A stretch of 41,542 nt of DNA from Streptomyces bambusae (GCF_020532645.1 NZ_JAJAUZ010000061.1:1-41542), one strand, 5' to 3'; positions 7,181 through 14,840 are shown, counted from the stretch's first letter. The notes: generated from the letters alone by a model not told the origin. Program-made: numbers and translations.

Positions 7181-8428
7181 ATGACGCGTACCGCCTCCCC
7201 CGCCCGCCGGCGCGGCCGGACCCGTACGGCGCTGCTCTGCGCCGCCCTCCTCGCCCTCACCGTCCAGAGCGCCACCGCCGCCGCACCGGGCCCGGCCGCC
7301 GGCTCGGGCTCCGGCTCCGGCTCCGGCAAGAAGGACTGCGTGCGGACCGAGCGTCCGCTCGGCCGGGACGCCCGCGAGGTGCTGGCCATCGCCCGCAAGG
7401 CCAAGTCCGAGCTGCACCTGAAGTCCGTGGAGCTGAAGGTGACGCTCGACGGGAAGGAGGTGCTGACGGAGGCCCTCGGCGAGTCCATGACGAAGGTGCC
7501 GGCCGAGCCGGACATGCACTTCCGGGCCGGCTCGGTGGTCTTCTCGCACATCGGGACGCTCCTCCTCCAGCTGGCCGAGGAGAAGAAGCTCCGCCTCGAC
7601 GACACGGTGGAGCAGTGGCTGCCGGACCTGCCGCGGGCCGACGAGATCACCCTGCGGATGCTGGCCTCGAACACCTCGGGCCTGCACGACTACGTCACCG
7701 ACCCGGACTTCCTGGCCGAGCTGACCGCGCACCCGTTCCGCCACTGGACGCCGCAGGACCTGCTGGCGTACCCGTACAGCCACTCGTTCTGGTACGACCC
7801 GGGCACCAACTGGAGCTACTCGCACGCCAACTACGTGCTGCTCAGCGCCGCGCTGGAGAAGATCACCGGAACCCGGATCGACCGCCTCCTCAAGGAGCGG
7901 GTCTGGGGACCGCTGGGGCTGAAGAACACGCAGAACAACTTCACCCCGGACATTCCGCGTCCGGTCCTGCACGCGTTCACGTCGGACCGCGGCTTCTACG
8001 AGGAGTCGACGTTCTGGAACCCGTCGTGGACCACCGCGCCGGGTGCCGTCATCACCAGCCACATCTGCGACGTGGCCCGGTCCGCGGAGGCCATCGGCCG
8101 CGGTGAGCTGCTGTCGGCCCGCTCGTACCGGACGTTCCTGAACCCGGGCACGGTCGGCCTCGGCCGCCCCACCCGCACGTGCCCCGACACGGTCTGCATC
8201 CCGCAGACGAAGGCGCAGCACTTCGGCCTGGGCGTCCTCGTGGTCAACGGCTGGGTGGTCCAGAACCCGTCGTTCTCGGGCTACGCCGCGCTCCAGGCCT
8301 ACCTGCCGTCCGAGCGGCTCGCCATCGCGGTGTCCGTCACCAAGAAGGCGGACGCGCCCGAGGGCAACCAGGCCCAGGTGATCGGGCGCCGCATCGCCGC
8401 CGCCCTGGCACCGGACACGCCGCTGTAG
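7181..8428 (+). CDS. secreted beta-lactamase-fold serine hydrolase homologue, catalytic motifs altered
   Basis: A 415-residue exported protein of the class C beta-lactamase/DD-peptidase superfamily. A signal peptide (Arg-rich start, hydrophobic 17-31, cleavage near ATAAA) precedes a GSGSGSGSG linker (41-49). The fold is clear, but all three catalytic motifs differ. Where SxxK is expected the sequence is FRAGSVVFSHIG (S118, with Phe121 for lysine). The YxN motif reads SYSHANY (Y213, H215). The HGG-like motif near the C terminus reads NPSFSGY. An SMTK at 102-105 is out of context. A non-enzymatic role, for example peptidoglycan or ligand binding, is possible. It ends at a strong terminator. Confidence 0.8.
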   Translation: MTRTASPARRRGRTRTALLCAALLALTVQSATAAAPGPAAGSGSGSGSGKKDCVRTERPLGRDAREVLAIARKAKSELHLKSVELKVTLDGKEVLTEALGESMTKVPAEPDMHFRAGSVVFSHIGTLLLQLAEEKKLRLDDTVEQWLPDLPRADEITLRMLASNTSGLHDYVTDPDFLAELTAHPFRHWTPQDLLAYPYSHSFWYDPGTNWSYSHANYVLLSAALEKITGTRIDRLLKERVWGPLGLKNTQNNFTPDIPRPVLHAFTSDRGFYEESTFWNPSWTTAPGAVITSHICDVARSAEAIGRGELLSARSYRTFLNPGTVGLGRPTRTCPDTVCIPQTKAQHFGLGVLVVNGWVVQNPSFSGYAALQAYLPSERLAIAVSVTKKADAPEGNQAQVIGRRIAAALAPDTPL

Positions 8429-8436
8429 GCACGGCC

Positions 8437-8470
8437 CGAAGGGGCTCCGGCAGCGCGCCGAGCCCCTTCG
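8437..8470. terminator. bidirectional terminator hairpin
   Basis: CGAAGGGGCT (8437-8446) pairs perfectly with AGCCCCTTCG (8461-8470), and the loop holds a further CGGC/GCCG stem. It sits 9 bases after the serine-hydrolase stop and abuts the stop of the minus-strand pseudogene, so it can serve both. Confidence 0.8.
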
Positions 8471-8943
8471 TCATGCCGGGAGCCCGGCCCGCACCCCGGC
8501 CACCAGGGCCGCCGGATCGTCCGCGTGGAACCGCAGGACCCGGGCCTCGACGCGGGCGCCCAGCGGCCGGACCACCGGCAGGGGGCGGGCGAGTCCGACC
8601 GTCACCGTGGTCCGGCTGCCGACGACCAGGTCCAGCACCCCGTCCCCGTCCACCTGCACCAGCCGGCCCTCCGGGCCTCGTACAGCTCCGGGCCGCCGGC
8701 GCCGCGGGTGTCGAGCAGCAGCAGGTGCTCGCGGTCCTTGGCGGCCGCCGGGGAATCCGTGGCGGGCGCCCGGCCGATCAGCGCGGCCGGCGCGGGCGGC
8801 ACCGCCTCGGCGTCGTCGCCGCCAGCCTGCCGGAGCGCGGCCGGCCGCTGCCGCCGCTCCCGGATCGCCGCCTCCTGCCGGGCCGGATCGGCGTCCAGCT
8901 CCTCATGGGCCCAGTAGAAACGTTGCCGCTGCGGCAAGGTCAA
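8471..8943 (-). pseudogene. hypothetical protein gene broken by a frameshift
   Basis: Two partly overlapping minus-strand frames form one apparent gene. The N-terminal part (from a TTG at 8943, beginning MTLPQRQRFYWAHEELDADP) runs to ELYEA. The C-terminal part continues as PEGRLVQVDGDGVLDLVVG and ends LVAGVRAGLPA at 8471. The frame changes at about 8673-8675, where a run of three C on the coding strand would restore a single frame if it had four. The restored protein would be about 157 residues. This may be a true pseudogene or a one-base sequencing error. I do not recognise the family. The start lies against the rnpB promoter region. Confidence 0.55.
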
Positions 8944-8962
8944 GCGGCGCCGCGGGCCCGGG

Positions 8963-8968
8963 TAGCAT
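8963..8968 (+). promoter_or_regulatory. predicted -10 box of rnpB
   Basis: TAGCAT lies about 14 bases before the first base of the predicted RNase P RNA. The -35 region is not convincing. Confidence 0.4.
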
Positions 8969-8981
8969 GGTCACCACGGCA

Positions 8982-9386
8982 GACGAGCCGGCCGGGCGGC
9001 CGCGTCGGGATCCGCAAGGGTTCCGCCGAGGAACGTCCGGGCTCCACAGGGCAGGGTGGTGGGTAACGCCCACCCGGGGTGACCCGCGGGACAGTGCCAC
9101 AGAAAACAGACCGCCGGGGGCTTCGGCCCCCGGTAAGGGTGAAACGGTGGTGTAAGAGACCACCAGCGCCTGGGGTGACCCAGGCGGCTAGGTAAACCCC
9201 ACCCGGAGCAAGGTCAAGAGGAACCGTCTCCGGACGGTTCTGCGCGGACGATCGAGGGCTGCCCGCCCGAGTCCGCGGGTAGACCGCACGAGGCCGGTGG
9301 CAACACCGGTCCTAGATGGATGGCCGTCTCCCCGGCGACCGCGAGGTCACCGGGTGACAGAACCCGGCGTACAGGCCGACTCGTCT
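8982..9386 (+). ncRNA. rnpB: RNase P RNA component (M1 RNA)
   Basis: The catalytic RNA that matures the 5' ends of tRNAs. The conserved core GAGGAACGTCCGGGCTCCAC is at 9029-9048, followed by AGGGCAGGGTGG. The internal GGTAAGGGTGAAACGGTGG and the 3' core ACAGAACCCGGCGTACAGG are present. The 5' GACGAGCCGGCC (from 8982) pairs with the 3' GGCCGACTCGTC (ending 9386) to form helix P1, apart from one mismatch, which sets the ends. The length of about 405 nt is normal for an actinobacterial type A RNA. It lies between the frameshifted gene and the BLIP-like gene. Confidence 0.95.
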
Positions 9387-9431
9387 GCCGCCTTCCGCCG
9401 GGCTCCGCCCCGTTCCCGCCTGGATCCGCTG

Positions 9432-9980
9432 CTAGCGCAGGCCGCTCTGGGCGCGGGTGGTGAGCTTGCCGTTCTCGAAGAGGAACGAGGCCGCGCCGGC
9501 GGGACGGGCCTGGTCGCAGTCGTACGAGGCCACCTTGTAGCCCTGCACCTCGCTCTGGCCGACCCGGATGCAGGTGCCCTTGCCGGCGATCTCGTGCATC
9601 TGCGCGATGGTCTTGCCGGCGGTGATCTTGCGGTACTTGGCCTTGGTCATGAGGCCGTTGGACTTGCCGCCGTCCAGGAGGACCTGGCTGCGGGCCTCCA
9701 GCTTGTTGTTGGCGAACACGAAGTCCGCCTGGCTGAAGGGCTTGTCGCCCTTGCACTTGTAGATCTTGACCCGGACGCCGCCGCTCGTGGTGTCGTCGAT
9801 CAGCTTGCACGCGCCGCGGCCGGCCGCGGTGTGCAGGGTGGTGACCGACGAGCCGAGCTTGACCTTGTCGTACTCGGCCTTGGTGATGGTGGGCGTGGCG
9901 GCGGCACCGGCGGTCGTCGCGGTGGCCAGGCCCAGGGCGGCGGCGAGGACGGGCACGGCGAGCGCGCGCATGCGGGTCAT
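9432..9980 (-). CDS. secreted BLIP-like protein with two tandem repeats
   Basis: A 182-residue exported protein: signal peptide 1-28, then two homologous units of about 68 residues (roughly 34-102 and 113-181). Each has the pattern K-x-x-Y-x-K-[IV]-x-x-G, an AG.G.C turn, a second cysteine 18 residues after the first (C58/C76 and C137/C155), then F-x-F-x-N-x-KL-x-x-[RS]-x-QS. This matches the tandem layout of Streptomyces beta-lactamase inhibitory protein (BLIP), although sequence identity looks low. Its target, if any, is unknown; a beta-lactamase-fold protein is encoded 1 kb away. ATG 9980 has GAAGGGA about 6 bases upstream; a second ATG at 9971 is possible. Confidence 0.65.
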   Translation of the reverse strand: MTRMRALAVPVLAAALGLATATTAGAAATPTITKAEYDKVKLGSSVTTLHTAAGRGACKLIDDTTSGGVRVKIYKCKGDKPFSQADFVFANNKLEARSQVLLDGGKSNGLMTKAKYRKITAGKTIAQMHEIAGKGTCIRVGQSEVQGYKVASYDCDQARPAGAASFLFENGKLTTRAQSGLR

Positions 9981-10098
9981 GCGGATCCCTTCGGTGGGGT
10001 GGATGCGGGGGCGACGTGAAGGCGTCGCGAACCCCCGCATGGTGCACACACGTGCGAGCCACGAGTAAGGGCGTTTTCCGGCCGGCCGGACGTACGGA

Positions 10099-10134
10099 CC
10101 CGGCCGCGGACTGCTCGTGCAGTCCGCGGCCGGG
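10099..10134 (-). terminator. strong hairpin terminator with 16-bp stem
   Basis: CCCGGCCGCGGACTGC (10099-10114) pairs perfectly with GCAGTCCGCGGCCGGG (10119-10134) around a TCGT loop. It is 18 bases beyond the stop of the RNase H/phosphatase gene, so it most likely ends the Nif3-zinc ribbon-RNase H operon. It also separates that operon from the BLIP-like gene. Confidence 0.85.
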
Positions 10135-10152
10135 ATTCCGTTTGAGGCCGGG

Positions 10153-11463
10153 TCAGCGGAGGTGGGCGGTGTCGTTGAACAGCCGGACCGAGGCGTTGCC
10201 GTCCGCGTAGTACGCGACCGCCGACAGCGAAGCCGCCGACAGCTCCATCCGGAACAGCGACTCGGGCGGGGCGCCCAGGGCCAAGCGGACCAGGGTCTTG
10301 ACCGGCGTGACATGCGTCACGAGCAGCACCGTGCGGCCGCGGTGGGCGGCCAGCAGCCGGTCCCGGGCCGCCGCGACCCGCCGCGTGACGGTTGCGAAGC
10401 TCTCGCCGCCGCCGGTGGGGGCGGCCTTCGGCGAGGCCAGCCAGGCGTCCAGGTCGGCCCGGTACCGCTCGCGGACCTCGGCGAACGTCAGCCCCTCCCA
10501 GGCGCCGAAGTCCGTCTCGCGCAGCCCCTCGTCCACGGTGACCGGCAGGCCCAGCCGGTCGGCGACCGCCTGGGCGGTCTGCCGGCAGCGCTGCAGCGGG
10601 GAGCTGACGATCGCCTCGACGGTGCCGCGGGCGGCCAGCGCCGCCGCGACCGCGTCGGCCTGGCGCAGCCCGGCCGCGGACAGCTCGGGGTCGCTGCCGC
10701 CGCTCCCGGAGAACCGCTTCTCCGGGGTCAGGGCCGTCTCGCCGTGCCGCAGCAGGACGAAGGTCGCGGGCGTGCCGAGGTCGGGTCCGGACCAGCCCGC
10801 GGACGGGGCGGCCGCCTCCGGCTCCGGGGCCGTCTCCGGCTCCTCGGCGAACAAGGTGTCGTCGGCGAACAGGCTGTCCTCGGCGTGCGCACCGCGGGCC
10901 GGGGCCGCCGTACGGGCGGCGGCCAGGGCGGCGCGGGCGGCCGCGGCCCCCGCGGCGGCGTCGCCCACCGGGCCGGCCGGCGGCGGGACGGCCAGGCTGC
11001 GGGCCGCACCGGAGTCGAGGGCGGCGGTGGACGCCGAGGGCTCCCACCGGCGGCCCTGCCGGCCGGCGTCCATGGCCTCGTTGGCGAGCCGGTCCGCGTG
11101 CTTGTTGCGCTCGCGCGGGATCCACTCGTACGACACCTGGGAGCGGGGCAGGATGCGTGCGGCCTCCGCGGCGAGCGGCTTCATGTCGGGGTGCTTGATC
11201 TTCCAGCGGCCCGACATCTGCTCGACGACGAGCTTGGAGTCCATCCGGACCGTGACGACGGCCTCCGGCGACAGTTCGGCGGCCGCCTCCAGTCCGGCGA
11301 TCAGGCCCTTGTACTCGGCCACGTTGTTCGTCGCGACGCCGATGTACTCGGCACGCTCGGCCAGCGTCTCGCCGGTGGCGGGGTCGAGGACCACCGCCCC
11401 GTAGCCCGCGGGCCCCGGGTTGCCCCGGGACCCGCCGTCGGCCTCGACGACGAAACGGGGCAT
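10153..11463 (-). CDS. bifunctional RNase HI / histidine acid phosphatase
   Basis: A 436-residue fusion. Residues 1-140 form an RNase HI domain that cleaves RNA in RNA-DNA hybrids: FVVEADGGSRGNPGPAGYGA with the first catalytic Asp, AEYKGLIAGLEAA with Glu, VRMDSKLVVEQ with Asp, and a C-terminal DRLANEAMD. After a linker rich in Ala, Pro and Glu, a phosphoglycerate-mutase-like phosphatase begins with FVLLRHGETALTPEKRFSG (His nucleophile) and ends with THVTPVKTL. The second half resembles CobC/alpha-ribazole phosphatase. S. coelicolor SCO2299 and Mycobacterium Rv2228c have this architecture. ATG overlaps the upstream stop as TGATG, implying translational coupling. Confidence 0.95.
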   Translation of the reverse strand: MPRFVVEADGGSRGNPGPAGYGAVVLDPATGETLAERAEYIGVATNNVAEYKGLIAGLEAAAELSPEAVVTVRMDSKLVVEQMSGRWKIKHPDMKPLAAEAARILPRSQVSYEWIPRERNKHADRLANEAMDAGRQGRRWEPSASTAALDSGAARSLAVPPPAGPVGDAAAGAAAARAALAAARTAAPARGAHAEDSLFADDTLFAEEPETAPEPEAAAPSAGWSGPDLGTPATFVLLRHGETALTPEKRFSGSGGSDPELSAAGLRQADAVAAALAARGTVEAIVSSPLQRCRQTAQAVADRLGLPVTVDEGLRETDFGAWEGLTFAEVRERYRADLDAWLASPKAAPTGGGESFATVTRRVAAARDRLLAAHRGRTVLLVTHVTPVKTLVRLALGAPPESLFRMELSAASLSAVAYYADGNASVRLFNDTAHLR

Positions 11464-12206
11464 CAGATGCCCGAGTCGGCCGTACGGACCAGGATGCGGC
11501 CGCAGTTCTCGTGCCGGACCACCTGGTTCGCGGCGGCCGCCTTGACCTCGTTGACCTCGGCGATGTCCAGCTCGATCTGGCAGCCCAGGCAGCGGCGCTG
11601 GTACAGCTTGGCGGCGCCGATGCCGGCCTGCTTGACGCGGATCTTCTCGTACAGGGCGATCAGGTCGGCCGGGATGGAGGCGACGACCAGCTCGCGGTCC
11701 TTGGAGACCTTGGCGGTCTCGTCGTCGATCTCGGCGGTCGCGGCGTCCCGGCGGCCGGTGGCGTCGTCCGTCTTCGCCTGGAGGGCGGAGACCCGCTCGG
11801 TCAGCTCGGCGACGCGCTCCTGGGCGGACTCGCGGCGCTCCATGACTTCCAGGACGACGTCCTCGAGGTCGCCCTGGCGCTTGGCGAGGGAGGTGAGCTC
11901 GCGCTGCAGGTTCTCCAGGTCCTTCGGCGAGCTCACCGCACCGGAGTCCAGGCGCTGCTGGTCGCGGACCGCGCGCTGGCGCACCTGGTCGACGTCCTGC
12001 TCCGCCTTCGTCTGCTCGCGCTGGGTGTCGCTCTCCTCGGTCTGCGCGGCGACGAGCAGGTCGCGCTGCTGGCTGAGGTCCTTGTTCAGGGAGTCGAGCT
12101 CGGCGTGCTCGGGCAGCGACTTGCGCTTGTGGGCGAGCTGCGACAGCCGGACGTCCAGCGCCTGGACGTCGAGAAGTCGGATCTGGTCGGCGGGCTCGGC
12201 GTTCAG
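11463..12206 (-). CDS. coiled-coil zinc-ribbon protein with CTG start
   Basis: A 247-residue protein: a long charged alpha-helical hairpin (about residues 10-180) and a C-terminal zinc ribbon with RRCLGCQIEL and RHENCGRILVR, a C-C-H-C ligand set. Related proteins are DUF164/CT398-like and of unknown biochemical role. Conventional start codons give only a truncated form from 11984. The open frame continues upstream without a stop to a CTG at 12206 and reads NAEPADQIRLLDVQALDVRL, the family start as I recall it. AGGAG, overlapping the TAG of the Nif3-like gene, lies 9 bases before the CTG. No ATG, GTG or TTG precedes it in frame. It is co-transcribed with the Nif3-like and RNase H genes. Confidence 0.82.
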   Translation of the reverse strand: MNAEPADQIRLLDVQALDVRLSQLAHKRKSLPEHAELDSLNKDLSQQRDLLVAAQTEESDTQREQTKAEQDVDQVRQRAVRDQQRLDSGAVSSPKDLENLQRELTSLAKRQGDLEDVVLEVMERRESAQERVAELTERVSALQAKTDDATGRRDAATAEIDDETAKVSKDRELVVASIPADLIALYEKIRVKQAGIGAAKLYQRRCLGCQIELDIAEVNEVKAAAANQVVRHENCGRILVRTADSGI

Positions 12207-12216
12207 TTGGGGGCTC

Positions 12217-13071
12217 CTAGAGAGAAGAAGGGGAAATCGGGGAGGGTTCGGACGGCGCGTGCGCCGTCCACGGGTCGGTGACCGTACGCGACACGTGGGT
12301 GCGCAGGCCCCAGCCGTGGCGTTCGGAGACGGCGTCGAGCTGGGCGGCGGCCTGCTCGCACCAGGGCCACTCGGTGGCCCAGTGGGCGGCGTCGACGAGG
12401 GCCAGCGGACTGGTCTCGCGGGCCTCGGACACCGGGTGGTGGCGCAGGTCGGCGGTGAGGAAGGCGTCCACGCCCGCCGCCCTGACCCGGCCGAAGAGGC
12501 TGTCGCCGCTGCCGCCGCTGACCGCGACGGTGCGGATCGGTGCGTCGGGGTCGCCGGCGACCCGGATGCCCTGGGCGGTGCGCGGCAGCCGGGCGGCGGC
12601 CCGGGCGGCGAACTCGCGCAGGGTCTCGGGGTGGTCGAGGACGCACAGCCGGCCGAGACCGCGGCGGCCCGAAGGGTCCGTCGGGTCCGGGACGAGCGGG
12701 CCGGTGATGCGCAGGTCGAGGGCGCCGGCGAGGGCGTCCGAGACGCCGGGGTCGGCGGTGTCGGCGTTGGTGTGCGCGACGTGCAGCGCGATGTCGTTCT
12801 TGATCAGGGTGTGCACGACCCGGCCCTTGAAGGTGGAGGCCGCGACGGTGGTGGTGCCGCGCAGGTAGAGCGGGTGGTGGGTGACCAGCAGGTCGGCACC
12901 CAGCTTCACCGCCTCGTCGGCGATCTCCTGGACCGGGTCCACGGCGAAGAGGACCCGGGACACCTCGGCGTCGGGGTCACCGCAGACGGTGCCGACGGCG
13001 TCCCACTCCTCGGCCCGGGCGGGGGGCCAGAGGGCGTCGAGCGCGGCGATGACTTCAGAGAGGCGGGGCAC
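12217..13071 (-). CDS. Nif3-like dinuclear metal center protein
   Basis: A 284-residue member of the widespread Nif3/YbgI family, which forms hexameric toroids with a two-metal site; the true reaction is unsettled, with GTP cyclohydrolase I type 2 annotations common. LLVTHHPLYLRG (metal-binding HH), VAHTNADTADPG and the C-terminal DAAHWATEWP are visible. The GTG at 13071 is chosen because TAGCCT lies 7 bases upstream, predicting a leaderless mRNA; an extended form starting at 13176 has no support. First gene of the three-gene operon; it stops 10 bases before the CTG of the zinc-ribbon gene. Confidence 0.92.
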   Translation of the reverse strand: MPRLSEVIAALDALWPPARAEEWDAVGTVCGDPDAEVSRVLFAVDPVQEIADEAVKLGADLLVTHHPLYLRGTTTVAASTFKGRVVHTLIKNDIALHVAHTNADTADPGVSDALAGALDLRITGPLVPDPTDPSGRRGLGRLCVLDHPETLREFAARAAARLPRTAQGIRVAGDPDAPIRTVAVSGGSGDSLFGRVRAAGVDAFLTADLRHHPVSEARETSPLALVDAAHWATEWPWCEQAAAQLDAVSERHGWGLRTHVSRTVTDPWTAHAPSEPSPISPSSL

Positions 13072-13078
13072 GGAGGCA

Positions 13079-13084
13079 AGGCTA
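13079..13084 (-). promoter_or_regulatory. predicted -10 box, leaderless operon start
   Basis: TAGCCT on the minus strand, with a 7-base spacer to the GTG at 13071. It would drive the Nif3-zinc ribbon-RNase H operon. Confidence 0.5.
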
Positions 13085-13204
13085 CCGTCCGTGGGGCCGT
13101 TGGCCTGTCCCGGCGGCCTGCTGCCGCCCGCAGCACAGGCGCCTCCCTTCTCACACGCGAATCGCCGGGCGGCCACCCGTACGTGTGAAGGAAAGGTGCA
13201 GTTG

Positions 13205-13234
13205 TTGTTCGGCAGGAAGTGCGAAAACTAGCTT
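13205..13234 (+). promoter_or_regulatory. predicted promoter TTGTTC-N18-TAGCTT
   Basis: The -35 TTGTTC (13205-13210) and -10 TAGCTT (13229-13234) are separated by 18 bases and stand 22 bases before the start codon at 13257, giving a short leader that contains the GGAGGTGA ribosome binding site. Confidence 0.5.
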
Positions 13235-13256
13235 CCTCACCGGAGGTGACGCACCG

Positions 13257-14366
13257 ATGACAGCCTGTGCCATCGATCCCGCCGTGACACCCGCCGCTGC
13301 GCCCGCGTACGCGCCCGCCCCCGCACTCGCGATCGCCGCCGACGGCTCGTACGCCGCCCGGCTCGCCGGGGCCGTGGACGCCCGCTTCCCGGAGCGGTGG
13401 ACGCTGGACGGACCGGAGCCGTACGCGGTCCCGCTGCCGCTGGGGCAGCCGGAGGAGCCGGACAGCGAGGTGCTCGCCCTGTCCGACGGGCGGGTGCTGA
13501 TCCACCGGCGGGTGGCCGACCGGCACGCGTTCGCCCTGCTGTACCCGACGGGCGGCACGGCCGCCGGGCCGCGTACGGGCGAGCTGCCGCTGGGCGGGTT
13601 CGAGGCGGCGGGCTACGAGCGGGTGACGCTGCTGCCGCCGGTTCCGGACGGGGCGGCCGCCTACGCGCTGGCGGTGCGGGCGGAGACCGCCGAGGTGTGG
13701 CGGCTGACCTGTGCGGGCACCGGGCCGCGGCGGCTCGCGGTGGTGCCGGGGCGCTGCTCGGGCGGGGTCTGGCTGGACCGGGAGGGGCTGCTGCTGGCGC
13801 TGGACCGGGAGCAGGGCAGCCGCACCAAGGCGGTGGCCGTGGACCTGGGGCGGGGCGGGGAGGTGACCCCGCTGCTGCAGATCGCCGAGGACAGCGAGGA
13901 CCGGCTGCTGCTGGCGGATCCGGACAGCGGGCTGCTGCTGATCCGGTCCGATGCGCCGGGGTCGCCGCGGCTGGGGTGGGGGGTGCTGGGGAGTGCGCGG
14001 CCGGTGCGGTTCCCCGAGTGCCTGAAGGGCGAGGGGTCGGGGGCGGTGCCGTTCGCGGTGCAGCCGGGGCAGATCCTGATGCCGGAGAACTGTGCGGTGG
14101 CGCTGCGGCTGGAGGGGGACCAGCTGGGGCTGTGGCGGCCCGCCGACCGGCACCTGTTCCGGCTGCCGGCGCCGGCGGGCTGGCTGGGCGGGGCCGGGCG
14201 GTGGACGGCTGCGGGGGTGCTGTGCCTGCCGTACGCGACGGCGGAGGTGCCGTGCGGGGTGGTCCACCTGACGGTGCCGCAGGCGCCGCCGGTGGTGAAG
14301 GTGGCCCCCCGGCCGACCGTGGCGCGGCCGGTGCCGTTGCAGCAGGCGCCGCTGACCCGGCGGTGA
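13257..14366 (+). CDS. conserved hypothetical protein, unrecognised
   Basis: A 369-residue, presumably cytoplasmic protein that I do not recognise. It has no signal peptide or membrane segment. The first 25 residues are Ala/Pro rich. The body repeats short beta-strand-like stretches (LALSDGRVLIHRR, AYALAVRAETAEVWRLT, GGVWLDREGLLLALDRE, DRLLLADPDSGLLLIRSD) that suggest a beta-propeller. The tail is basic and Pro-rich. ATG 13257 is preceded by a strong GGAGGTGA at 13242 and by a plausible promoter. Divergent from the Nif3 operon. Function not assigned. Confidence 0.8.
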   Translation: MTACAIDPAVTPAAAPAYAPAPALAIAADGSYAARLAGAVDARFPERWTLDGPEPYAVPLPLGQPEEPDSEVLALSDGRVLIHRRVADRHAFALLYPTGGTAAGPRTGELPLGGFEAAGYERVTLLPPVPDGAAAYALAVRAETAEVWRLTCAGTGPRRLAVVPGRCSGGVWLDREGLLLALDREQGSRTKAVAVDLGRGGEVTPLLQIAEDSEDRLLLADPDSGLLLIRSDAPGSPRLGWGVLGSARPVRFPECLKGEGSGAVPFAVQPGQILMPENCAVALRLEGDQLGLWRPADRHLFRLPAPAGWLGGAGRWTAAGVLCLPYATAEVPCGVVHLTVPQAPPVVKVAPRPTVARPVPLQQAPLTRR

Positions 14367-14374
14367 CGGCCGCT

Positions 14375-14391
14375 GCGCCGCGACACGGCGC
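14375..14391 (+). terminator. short hairpin after the hypothetical gene
   Basis: GCGCCG and CGGCGC pair around CGACA, 8 bases after the stop at 14366. The stem is only 6 bp, so it is a weak candidate. Confidence 0.3.
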
Positions 14392-14532
14392 GGTGGAAAC
14401 CCTTTGGCCACTGTCAGTGGGCACCCCGATACTTCTGACGGCGCGTCGCGTGTGATGGGATGGCGGGCCGGGGGATCCGTTGCGTCATGGGGGGCGCGGG
14501 CGGAGTGAGAACGATTCGGAGTGACTTCCCGC

Positions 14533-14694
14533 ATGTCTGATGTGACGACCGAGACGATGGAGGCGGCTGGAGCGGCGGGGGGCCGCCACCGGGGCTCCTC
14601 TGCCACGGCCGAGGACCTGGCCGCGCCCGCCCGGGGCCGGCACCGCCGCCCCGCCCCGCCGGTGTCCCCGGCGGAGGAGCAGGCAGCCGCCTGA
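14533..14694 (+). CDS. small 53-residue protein with repeated GRHR motif
   Basis: A short open frame beginning MSDVTTETMEAAGAAGGRHR and ending PAEEQAAA. GGAGTGA lies about 8 bases before the ATG. The motif GRHRG (17-21) recurs as GRHRRP (about 36-41), each flanked by acidic Ala-rich sequence. I believe comparable small proteins exist in other Streptomyces, but this is recall. No signal peptide, no cysteine, and no maturase gene adjacent, so a RiPP precursor is not supported. The strongly alternating charge suggests a nucleic-acid or protein-binding peptide. Function unknown. Confidence 0.6.
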   Translation: MSDVTTETMEAAGAAGGRHRGSSATAEDLAAPARGRHRRPAPPVSPAEEQAAA

Positions 14695-14723
14695 CCTGGG
14701 GGACTTGGACAAGGCCTGCATTC

Positions 14724-14840
14724 GGGACTCCGCCCCCGGACCCCGGTCCTCAGACGCCGGACGGGCTCGCTTTGCCCCTGCCGGAACTTCGGCCGCACCG
14801 GGCCGGCATTTGAGGCGCGGAGCGGGGCCTCGGGGTGGAG
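14724..14840. repeat. dispersed GC-rich intergenic repeat, two facing copies (3 and 4)
   Basis: A reverse copy (about 14724-14772) and a degenerate forward copy (about 14795-14840) face each other in the gap between the small ORF and the convergent SDR gene. Together they could form a large hairpin. Confidence 0.65.

Noticed and set aside
7484..7495. SMTK at residues 102-105 of the serine hydrolase as a possible catalytic SxxK
   Set aside because: It lies before the conserved FRAGS segment where the nucleophile belongs, so it is out of structural register.
5405..8221. Long minus-strand frame opposite the RNB and serine-hydrolase genes
   Set aside because: Its translation is low-complexity and shows no domain, while the plus strand carries clear conserved motifs.
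8602..8943. N-terminal frame of the broken gene as a complete 113-residue protein
   Set aside because: After the ELYEA segment the sequence becomes Trp/Cys-rich nonsense, while a sensible continuation exists in the adjacent frame.
14533..14694. Small ORF as a RiPP precursor
   Set aside because: No modifying enzyme, protease or exporter gene is adjacent, and the peptide lacks a Cys/Ser/Thr-rich core.
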